Origin: Clostridiales bacterium | GTDB lineage: Bacteria > Bacillota > Clostridia > Oscillospirales > Oscillospiraceae | Direction of reading: 5' to 3' | NCBI GenBank assembly: GCA_021199695.1 | Contig: JAJQHP010000172.1 | Location: 1-11,432 of the forward strand | Length of the DNA stretch: 11,432 nucleotides | Shown: piece after piece, positions 5,918 to 10,791 of the stretch | Position numbering within the stretch: position 1 is the stretch's first letter | Layout of the letters: every line of letters begins with the position of its first letter | Notes under the pieces: generated by a model | The model's database searches: none | Told to the model about the DNA's origin: nothing | What the model saw: the letters and a program-made list of their open reading frames with translations, nothing else | Position numbers and translations under genes: made by a program

Positions 5918-7174
5918 ATGAAAGGGAAAACCGCACGGAATCACAGGGGTATGCTGCTCCCGCTGCTCGTCCTGGCCCTTCTGCTCCTCCTGCCCGGCTG
6001 CGGCAGGACGGCGAGCGACGGAGACGAGGGGGCGCTGAACGACGCCAGCCGGGACGCCGCCGCATCGGAGACGGAGGACGAGACGGGGACAGACGCCGAA
6101 GAGGACGGGGAGAGCCTGTCGGAGGAGGATACGGAGCCCGCCGGGGAGACGCCGGAGGAGGACGCAGAGACGCCGGAGGAACCGGCCGATGAGCCGGAGG
6201 AGACGGTGGCGTACACCGTCATCGACCTGACGTGGGACTCCGTGTATGGCTACGAGACGACCGCCACGCCCGATTCCCTTGAGCTCGTCCTGGACGGAAC
6301 GCTGGATGACGGCACCTATGTCTGCATTTCCGGAAGCGATGTATCCGTCACAGACCCGGAGGGCAATCCGGTCACAGAGGGGCTTGACAATTACGCCCGG
6401 GTCTTCTGTTCCACCGGTCACATGGGCATTATCATCTACCGCACTGATGGGAGGTATAGCCTTGCTGTCCAGCCATCGCAGATCGAGGAAGAGAACGTCA
6501 TGTTTGCCTTTAACGTGGAAGGCCTGACCGCCACCGTCTCGGGAAGCGATTCCGGCTATTATACCACAGACAACGGCGTGGGCCTCGTCCGCTGGTATAC
6601 GGGGGTCTGGACATGGTCGCCCTTTGACATCGACCACGGGAAGCTGGCAGAATACACCATCCCTGATGTGCTGCAAAAGTGGTACGACTCCCAAACGGAG
6701 GAGGCCGGCGGGCAGGAGGAGACGGAGGAGACTGCCTCCCAGGAGGAGTCCATGTCCCTGGAGGACCGCATCCAGGAGATCCGCGACGTCTATTACGAGA
6801 CCAGAGAAAATCTGGATTCCTATCTGAAGGACGACCAGGGGGACTGCGTCTATTACTTTGACAGTACGGGCGATCTGCGGCTGATGACCACTACCCCCCA
6901 TTACTACGACGACCTGGAGCTGGACATGGGCGGCTACGAGAGCTACACCGCCGAGTATTACTATGAGGATCTGACGCCGAAATTCGTCTTTGTATACAGC
7001 GGAGACGAGGAATACCGGTTCTATATGGACGGCAATTTCTGCTATCGGTATATTGACAGCGACGGGGTCATTTACGATTTTCCGGAGGGGACCAGCGGCG
7101 AAAAAGCGGCCGGGGACGTGGGCAGCTTCTGCTCCCTGGCCTATATGGAGCTCCACTGGCTGGGCCTGATCTGA
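5918..7174 (+). CDS. Secreted lipoprotein of unknown function with two acidic linkers
   Basis: I do not recognise a family. The 418-residue product has a type II signal peptide: basic MKGKTARNHR, a Leu-rich core, and lipobox LLPGC with Cys28 as the lipidated residue. Residues 33-96 are an acidic, Glu/Asp/Thr/Pro-rich linker with repeated ETPEE units. A first globular part (about 97-255) is beta-rich and contains three Cys. A second acidic linker (258-282) leads to a C-terminal domain (283-418) dense in Tyr (for example EYYYEDLTPKFVFVY) with three Cys. The modular build suggests two extracellular domains tethered at the membrane. AAGGAG eight bases before the ATG supports the start. No strong promoter was found; TTGTAA-17-TAAGGT at 5813-5841 is a weak candidate. 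The coding sequence is less GC-biased in its middle than neighbouring genes. Confidence 0.8.
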   Translation: MKGKTARNHRGMLLPLLVLALLLLLPGCGRTASDGDEGALNDASRDAAASETEDETGTDAEEDGESLSEEDTEPAGETPEEDAETPEEPADEPEETVAYTVIDLTWDSVYGYETTATPDSLELVLDGTLDDGTYVCISGSDVSVTDPEGNPVTEGLDNYARVFCSTGHMGIIIYRTDGRYSLAVQPSQIEEENVMFAFNVEGLTATVSGSDSGYYTTDNGVGLVRWYTGVWTWSPFDIDHGKLAEYTIPDVLQKWYDSQTEEAGGQEETEETASQEESMSLEDRIQEIRDVYYETRENLDSYLKDDQGDCVYYFDSTGDLRLMTTTPHYYDDLELDMGGYESYTAEYYYEDLTPKFVFVYSGDEEYRFYMDGNFCYRYIDSDGVIYDFPEGTSGEKAAGDVGSFCSLAYMELHWLGLI

Positions 7175-7183
7175 CGGCCGGTC

Positions 7184-7216
7184 CCCCGTTGGGCATGACG
7201 CGGGCGCTGTTTTTTT
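7184..7216 (+). terminator. Weak intrinsic terminator candidate after the lipoprotein gene
   Basis: A short imperfect stem (CCCG at 7185-7188 with CGGG at 7201-7204) is followed after five bases by seven consecutive T (7210-7216). The T-run sits where a terminator is expected, 36 bp past the stop, but the stem is poor. Confidence 0.3.
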
Positions 7217-7269
7217 GGCACATCCTCCCAGAACCGGTCAGGATACGCACCCGGGGGAAATTTTGTCGG

Positions 7270-7298
7270 GTATTGCCGGTGCAAATGGGCACATCCTA
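7270..7298 (+). promoter_or_regulatory. Sigma-G-like forespore promoter of the SASP gene
   Basis: CATCCTA (7292-7298) fits the sigma-G/sigma-F -10 consensus CATnhTA exactly. GTATT (7270-7274), 17 bp upstream, fits the -35 consensus GHATR at four of five positions. Spacing and gene type agree: alpha/beta SASP genes are classic sigma-G targets. The leader to the ATG at 7359 would be about 55 nt. Confidence 0.6.
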
Positions 7299-7358
7299 TA
7301 CCCAGACAGCCCGGCGACGGGCGGTCTGAGATGAAATCAGAGAAGGAGATGTGTTCTG

Positions 7359-7634
7359 ATGTCCAGCAACAGCAATGGCAAGCAGTCCCTGGTCCCCGAG
7401 GCCCGGGACGCCCTGAACAAGTTCAAGATGGAGGCCGCCTCCGAGGTGGGGGTCAACCTGAAGCAGGGCTACAACGGCGACCTGACCTCCCGCCAGGCCG
7501 GCTCCGTGGGCGGACAGATGGTCAAGAAGATGACGACCGTACGACCCACGAAAACCATGTGCTTTCAGCGGGCGGACAGGACCGCGGAGGGGCATTGCGT
7601 GACGGTGAAATACATAGCGGGGCTCCTGCTGTAG
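7359..7634 (+). CDS. Alpha/beta-type small acid-soluble spore protein with altered C-terminus
   Basis: SASPs coat forespore DNA, protect it from damage, and are degraded by GPR protease at germination. Residues 1-58 are canonical: SLVPEARDALNKFKMEAASE (10-29, helix 1, including the GPR-site region), GVNLKQGYNGDLTSRQAGSV (31-50) and GGQMVKKM (51-58, helix 2). The family normally stops a few residues later. Here an unrelated 33-residue tail follows, with two Cys (68 and 80), which SASPs usually lack, and a hydrophobic end IAGLLL, for 91 residues in total. AAGGAG lies ten bases before the ATG. A sigma-G-like promoter lies upstream. The tail could come from a 3'-end replacement or small rearrangement that removed the native stop. 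I found no single-base shift that restores a normal end. DNA-binding residues are intact, so it may still work. Confidence 0.85.
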   Translation: MSSNSNGKQSLVPEARDALNKFKMEAASEVGVNLKQGYNGDLTSRQAGSVGGQMVKKMTTVRPTKTMCFQRADRTAEGHCVTVKYIAGLLL

Positions 7635-7672
7635 GACGGGCGGCCCGGCCTGTTCCCCGGCAATGGACGGCC

Positions 7673-8431
7673 CTATCCGCTGGCCCGCATCTGCTCCAGC
7701 GCCCGGCGCATTTCCTCGATGTTGGCCCGGTTCTCCGCCTGCTGCCGGGCCAGGGAGGGGCGAAGGGGGACCACCTGACCGCCGGAGTCCCGCTGGGTCC
7801 TGGCCCAGCTCTCCGCCCGCTTCCGCCAGTCCACCGGCCTGCCGTTCCGGGTGCGCCAGTCCTGGGCCTGATAGTAGTCCCAGAACCGCGCCCCGTCCAC
7901 GTTCAGCCCCTTTTCCCGGATATAATCCCACACCTGCTCTCTGGTGGGGCGGTCGGCCCGGCGGGGGGCCGACGCAGAGGGGCCGCCCCTCTCTCCTGCG
8001 GTAGCAGGGAGAGGGTTGGCTTTGGATTCGGTCTCGGCTTCGGTATCGGTTTTGGTATCGGTATCGGCTTTGGTATCGGTATTGCCATTCTGCGCATCCG
8101 TTGGCATGCCTTTGCTATCCGTTGGCATACGGTCGCTGTCCGGGGACAGAGGGACGTCCTCCGACGCCCCACTCTTTCCCCAGCGGACGCTGGCCGCCTT
8201 TTTTCCGGCCTCGGAGCGTTTGCGCCGCTGCTCCTCGAAGCTCTCCTGGAACCGGTCCTCCCGGCCCATGACCCGGCGGCAGAAGAACCGGAGATTCCCC
8301 TCCGGCGGAATAGGGACCCCCTCCATGCTGTACCGGAGCAGTCCGCGGCACAGCCTGCCGAACTCCTCATCGTCCAGCTCCTCCATCTCAGCCAGGTATT
8401 CATAGGGCAGCGCAACATAATTTCTGGACAT
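7673..8431 (-). CDS. DUF6291-type, phage-replication-like protein
   Basis: A 252-residue cytosolic protein. Residues 1-65 (RNYVALPYEYLAEMEEL, then LCRGLLRYSMEG and LRFFCRRVMGREDRFQE) match my memory of the DUF6291 domain found in phage and integrated-element genes. Next come a basic SEAGKKAASVRWG segment (73-85), a low-complexity Thr/Asp/Lys linker (95-140) and a C-terminal motif FWDYYQAQDW...PVDWRKRAESWAR (183-211). That motif resembles the end of DnaD/DnaT-like replisome organisers of Gram-positive phages. It ends in a helical tail. The start at 8431 has AGAGGAG eight bases upstream; an extension to 8500 does not. It stands alone with no other phage gene in view, so it is probably a prophage remnant or a domesticated gene. 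The promoter holds a LexA-like site. Confidence 0.7.
   Translation of the reverse strand: MSRNYVALPYEYLAEMEELDDEEFGRLCRGLLRYSMEGVPIPPEGNLRFFCRRVMGREDRFQESFEEQRRKRSEAGKKAASVRWGKSGASEDVPLSPDSDRMPTDSKGMPTDAQNGNTDTKADTDTKTDTEAETESKANPLPATAGERGGPSASAPRRADRPTREQVWDYIREKGLNVDGARFWDYYQAQDWRTRNGRPVDWRKRAESWARTQRDSGGQVVPLRPSLARQQAENRANIEEMRRALEQMRASG
8018..8086. repeat. Imperfect hexanucleotide tandem array inside the DUF6291 gene
   Basis: About eleven units of the pattern GG(T/C)-(A/T)T(C/T) run in tandem; GGTATC is the commonest. On the coding strand they give alternating Asp/Glu with Thr/Ser/Lys/Ala (TDTKADTDTKTDTEAETESKA, roughly residues 118-138). Because the unit is six bases, slippage would change linker length without breaking the frame. 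Confidence 0.75.
8096..8128. repeat. 21-bp-period direct repeat in the DUF6291 gene
   Basis: ATCCGTTGGCAT occurs at 8096-8107 and 8117-8128, exactly 21 bp apart. It encodes two copies of a heptad centred on MPTD (residues 102-105 and 109-112). It adjoins the hexanucleotide array, so the whole linker is repeat-built. Confidence 0.75.
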
Positions 8432-8463
8432 TTTTCCCACTCCTCTCTGGACCTGATACCAAT

Positions 8464-8492
8464 AGTATAGTACAAATGTTCGAAACGGTCGA
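8464..8492 (-). promoter_or_regulatory. Promoter of the DUF6291 gene with LexA-like spacer site
   Basis: On the minus strand TCGACC (8492-8487, 4/6) is followed by a 17-bp spacer and TATACT (8469-8464, 5/6). The start would be about 25-30 nt before the ATG at 8431. The spacer contains the site listed at 8469-8482. Confidence 0.55.
8469..8482 (-). promoter_or_regulatory. LexA-like site in the DUF6291 promoter
   Basis: On the minus strand CGAACATTTGTACT has the perfect CGAAC half of the Gram-positive SOS box and, after four bases, GTACT in place of GTTCG. It shares CGAACA, TGT and the TATA start of the -10, at identical spacing, with the site in the ruvC promoter. Confidence 0.4.
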
Positions 8493-8526
8493 TGCAACAA
8501 ACCAAAATTTCCCGGGGAAACAGGAA

Positions 8527-8562
8527 TCAGCCCCGCCGTCCGACAGGGAACGGCGAGGCTGA
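8527..8562. terminator. Hairpin between the apbE operon and the DUF6291 promoter
   Basis: TCAGCCCCGCCGT (8527-8539) pairs with ACGGCGAGGCTGA (8550-8562) over 13 bp, with one mismatch read as plus-strand RNA (C-A) and a wobble read as minus-strand RNA (U-G). Rightward it is followed by ATTTTTCTT. Leftward, the direction of apbE transcription, by TTCCTGTTT. It lies 33 bp past the apbE stop and is the likely 3' end of that operon. Confidence 0.65.
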
Positions 8563-8594
8563 ATTTTTCTTGTGATTTATGGTGATTTGTGATT

Positions 8595-9650
8595 TCACTC
8601 CGTCAGCAGGGTGTACCCCGCATCCGAGGTCAGCACGTCCTCCAGCCCCTGGGTGACATAGAGGCTGCCCTCCGTGTCGATGAAGATGGCCTGAAATTCG
8701 TCGCTGTGGGCCTGCCAGTAGGCGGTCCCGTCCTCCAGGCCCATGATGAACAGGGCGGTGGAGAGGGCGTCCCCCAGGGCGCCGTCGGGGGTGACGACGG
8801 TGACGGAGATCAGGCCGCTCTCCGCCGGACAGCCGGTGGCAGGGTCGATGATGTGGTGGTAGGTCTCGCCAGTGGCCTCGTCGGTGAAGTACCGCTCATA
8901 GGAGCCGGAGGTGATGACCGCCTGGTCCTCCACCTCGATGATCGCCACGATGGTCCCCTCAGTGCCTGCGGGGTTCTGGATGCCCACCCGCCAGGGGGAG
9001 CCGTCCGGCTTGCACCCCAGGCACTGGACGTTCCCCCCCAGGGAGACCATGGCGGAGGCGACCCCCATCTCCTCAAACAGGTCGGTGACCGTCTGGGAGG
9101 TGTAGCCCTTGGCGATGCCCCCCAGATCGACGGACTGCCCCTCTCCCAGGGTGACGGTGGAGGTGACGCTGTCGAAGGAGATGCGGTCCGACCCCACCAG
9201 GGCCAGGGCGGTCTGAATCTCCGCCTCCGTGGGCACCCGGTAGTCCTGGGTGGTGAAGCCCCACAGCTCCATCAGGGGATACACCGTGATGTCGAAGGCC
9301 CCACCGGTGCTCTCGTAAAGCTCCAGCGACCGCTCCAGCAGGGCGGCGGTGTCCGCCGAGAGAACGGCGGTGCCGGACCGGTTCAGCTGGGAGATCTCGC
9401 TGTCCTCGCTGCCCACGGTGAACAGGGCCTCCAGCCGCTGAATTTCCGCCACGGCGGCCTCCAGGGCCTCATCCCGGCAACTGCCGTAGGCGGTGAGGGT
9501 CATAAAGGTGTCCATGGCCTCCAGATACTGAGTGCTGGAGGTCTCCGCCTCCGGGTCAGGCTCCGCTTCCGCCTCCGCCGTCCCGGCGGCGCAGCCGGTG
9601 AGCAGCAGAGCCGCCAGCAGACAGCAGAGCAGTCGTTTCAGCCCCTTCAT
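8595..9650 (-). CDS. apbE: FAD:protein FMN transferase (lipoprotein flavinyltransferase)
   Basis: ApbE transfers FMN from FAD to a Thr/Ser of extracytoplasmic or membrane redox proteins. The 351-residue product begins with a lipoprotein signal (MKGLKRLLCC, Leu-rich core, LLLTGC with Cys20). The catalytic domain carries the expected motifs: MDTFMTLTAYG (46-56), GGAFDITVYPL (116-126), VDLGGIAKGY (174-183), SLGGNVQ (203-209), SGSYERYF (248-255), HHIIDPATG (265-273) and DALSTALFIMG (294-304, metal site). AAGGAG seven bases upstream fixes the ATG at 9650; the longer frame to 9812 lies inside the preceding gene. Its ATG overlaps the TGA of the upstream EetB-like gene, so translation is coupled. No FMN-binding-domain substrate is present in the window. 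Confidence 0.96.
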   Translation of the reverse strand: MKGLKRLLCCLLAALLLTGCAAGTAEAEAEPDPEAETSSTQYLEAMDTFMTLTAYGSCRDEALEAAVAEIQRLEALFTVGSEDSEISQLNRSGTAVLSADTAALLERSLELYESTGGAFDITVYPLMELWGFTTQDYRVPTEAEIQTALALVGSDRISFDSVTSTVTLGEGQSVDLGGIAKGYTSQTVTDLFEEMGVASAMVSLGGNVQCLGCKPDGSPWRVGIQNPAGTEGTIVAIIEVEDQAVITSGSYERYFTDEATGETYHHIIDPATGCPAESGLISVTVVTPDGALGDALSTALFIMGLEDGTAYWQAHSDEFQAIFIDTEGSLYVTQGLEDVLTSDAGYTLLTE

Positions 9651-10192
9651 TTCCCGTCTCCTTTTCCGTCTCTCTCCCGCTCTGCCGCCGTCCCCGGTCC
9701 GAACAGGGACGCAGGCAGGCGGCGCACCACCTGGGCGGTGAGGATTCCGATCACCAGGCCCGCCGCCAGACCGCTCCACCACAAAATCAGCAGGTAATAG
9801 GACATCTGCCACGTCTCCAGCAGCGCCATGGCCACCAAAATCTGTCCCACGTTATGGGCGACGCCCCCGGCGATGCTGACGGTGAGCATCCGGAACCGTC
9901 CGGTCCGTTTCAGTAAGATCATCACCCCGCCGGAGAGCAGCCCGCCTCCTGCGGCGTACATCAGGCTGAACGCGTTGCCGAAGGTCATGGACACCAGCAG
10001 GATGCGCACCAGATTGATGATGACGGCGTCCCGGCCGCTCATGCGATACAGGGCCACCATGACCACCAGATTGGTCAGCCCCAGCTTGATGCCGGGGACG
10101 GCGAAAAAGGTGGGGACCAGCGATTCCACATAGCTCAGCACCATGGCCAGGGCGATCAGCAGGCCGTATTGGGCCACCCTTCCGGCTCTCAT
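9647..10192 (-). CDS. Gx transporter / HepPP synthase component I family membrane protein (EetB-like)
   Basis: A 181-residue polytopic membrane protein of the family annotated as Gx transporter or heptaprenyl diphosphate synthase component I (PF07456). It resembles the S-component type of ECF transporters. Hydrophobic helices are at about 8-33, 36-50, 55-80, 83-95, 103-125 and 131-155. Diagnostic stretches are VPGIKLGLTNLVVM (32-45), INLVRILLVSMTFGNAFSLMY (59-79) and GGVAHNVGQILVA (109-121). The C-terminus is charged and cytosolic. GGAGGTG precedes the ATG at 10192. It lies 13 bp after the NusG-II gene and overlaps apbE by four bases. The same pair, eetA-eetB, with an ApbE occurs in the Listeria extracellular electron transfer locus, where it supports flavin-linked electron export. 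The transported substrate is not evident from sequence. Confidence 0.88.
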   Translation of the reverse strand: MRAGRVAQYGLLIALAMVLSYVESLVPTFFAVPGIKLGLTNLVVMVALYRMSGRDAVIINLVRILLVSMTFGNAFSLMYAAGGGLLSGGVMILLKRTGRFRMLTVSIAGGVAHNVGQILVAMALLETWQMSYYLLILWWSGLAAGLVIGILTAQVVRRLPASLFGPGTAAERERDGKGDGK

Positions 10193-10205
10193 CCTTCCAC
10201 CTCCG

Positions 10206-10607
10206 TCATTTCGCCACGGCGTCCAGGCCCAGCTCGTCCTGGCCGGTGATCTCCACCACCACCCGGTTGGGCAGACAGATGAGGCTGTCCCCGGCATAGC
10301 GGATTTTTCCCTGTTTGACGCACAGCCGGTCCGGGCAGCTGGCCTCCTCTATGTACACGGCCCCATTCTCAATGACCACCCGGTTGACGGCGTCCTCCTC
10401 CCCCTGAACGGTGTAGACTGCGTCCTCATCCAGAGGGAGGGTGGCCACCACCTCCCCGTCCTGGCGGATAACGACGGTCAGGTTTTCGCTCTGCCCGCTC
10501 ATCCGGGACAGCAGGACAAAGGCGGTCAGGGCCAGGCCCACCGCGATCAGCCCGCCGATCAGCAGAAGGTCACCTCGTTTTGGAATGGTTGCTTTGCCGT
10601 CGCTCAT
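10206..10607 (-). CDS. NusG domain II-containing membrane protein (EetA-like)
   Basis: A 133-residue protein with an N-terminal membrane helix (about 14-35) and an extracytoplasmic NusG-domain-II-type beta domain (44-133). The family mark is the Cys-containing loop EASCPDRLCVKQGKI (88-102) followed by ICLPNRVVVEI (110-120), with Cys at 91, 96 and 111 that could form a disulfide or redox pair. It is not the transcription factor NusG. Proteins of this type sit next to the Gx-transporter gene and apbE in many Firmicutes, and EetA of the Listeria EET locus belongs to the same family as I recall it. AAAGGAG seven bases upstream fixes the ATG at 10607; the frame upstream to 10673 crosses the leader hairpin. 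It is the first gene of the three-gene operon. Confidence 0.88.
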   Translation of the reverse strand: MSDGKATIPKRGDLLLIGGLIAVGLALTAFVLLSRMSGQSENLTVVIRQDGEVVATLPLDEDAVYTVQGEEDAVNRVVIENGAVYIEEASCPDRLCVKQGKIRYAGDSLICLPNRVVVEITGQDELGLDAVAK

Positions 10608-10645
10608 GTGGCCGCTCCTTTGTAAAGACAGAAAAGGGAAGAGCG

Positions 10646-10678
10646 CCGGGCGTATCTGCCCGGTGGCCGCCATACGCC
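10646..10678 (-). promoter_or_regulatory. Two mutually exclusive stems in the leader of the EetA-like gene
   Basis: In the minus-strand transcript, GGCGTAT can pair with ATACGCC (10678-10672 with 10655-10649). Alternatively CCGGGC can pair with GCCCGG (10663-10658 with 10651-10646). The two share bases 10649-10651 and cannot both form. The second stem is followed by CGCTCTTCCCTTTTCTG, a pyrimidine-rich tail. This could be an attenuator, or simply the terminator of the upstream gene. It matches no riboswitch I know, and in particular is not an FMN (RFN) element. Confidence 0.35.
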
Positions 10679-10698
10679 GCAGCCCTTTCCCGATCGGA

Positions 10699-10745
10699 CA
10701 AAAAGAAGGTTAAAATTGCAAAAAGAGAGGTTGTTTTACAAAAAG
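10699..10745. repeat. Three CAAAAAG direct repeats at an exact 20-bp period
   Basis: CAAAAAG occurs at 10699-10705, 10719-10725 and 10739-10745. The first two units also share a downstream GGTT. A 20-bp period is close to two helical turns, so all copies face the same side of the DNA. They lie just upstream of the plus-strand -35 at 10748 and within the leader region of the leftward operon. Confidence 0.6.
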
Positions 10746-10747
10746 TA

Positions 10748-10778
10748 TTGACCTGTGACATGGTCCCAACTTTATAAT
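10748..10778 (+). promoter_or_regulatory. Plus-strand promoter with 19-bp spacer, pointing antisense
   Basis: TTGACC (10748-10753, 5/6) and a perfect TATAAT (10773-10778) are 19 bp apart, the spacing typical of MerR-family-activated promoters. The spacer region includes GACC-N8-GGTC (10750-10765). Transcription would start near 10785 and run antisense into the gene at 10787-11432; no plausible plus-strand gene follows. Confidence 0.45.
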
Positions 10779-10791
10779 GACAATGATTAGA
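10773..10791. promoter_or_regulatory. Fur-box-like element
   Basis: The 19 bases match the classical Fur consensus (GATAATGATAATCATTATC) at 14 positions. The element covers the -10 of the plus-strand promoter and the stop codon of the right-edge gene, and it lies about 165 bp upstream of the EetA-like start. On the minus strand a TATAAA inside it could be a -10 but has only a weak -35. Iron control is an inference. Confidence 0.35.

Noticed and set aside
4318..5919. 533-codon open frame opposite and around hemW
   Set aside because: It runs on the same strand as hemW but in another frame, is Gly/Pro/Arg-rich, and has no motif. HemW explains the sequence fully. High GC makes such long shadow frames common.
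5858..7156. 432-codon minus-strand frame over the lipoprotein
   Set aside because: The plus-strand frame has a ribosome site, signal peptide and lipobox; the antisense frame has only low-complexity hydrophobic and Gly/Val-rich sequence.
7359..7634. SASP broken by a single-base frameshift
   Set aside because: One alternative frame after MVKKM stops at once and the other runs on without a SASP-like ending, so a simple indel does not restore a normal protein.
8589..9797. 402-codon plus-strand frame over apbE
   Set aside because: It is the antisense of a gene with every ApbE motif, and its composition is that of a GC-rich shadow.
10608..10786. FMN riboswitch upstream of the flavinylation operon
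   Set aside because: None of the conserved RFN-element sequence blocks could be found; only the two short alternative stems are present.
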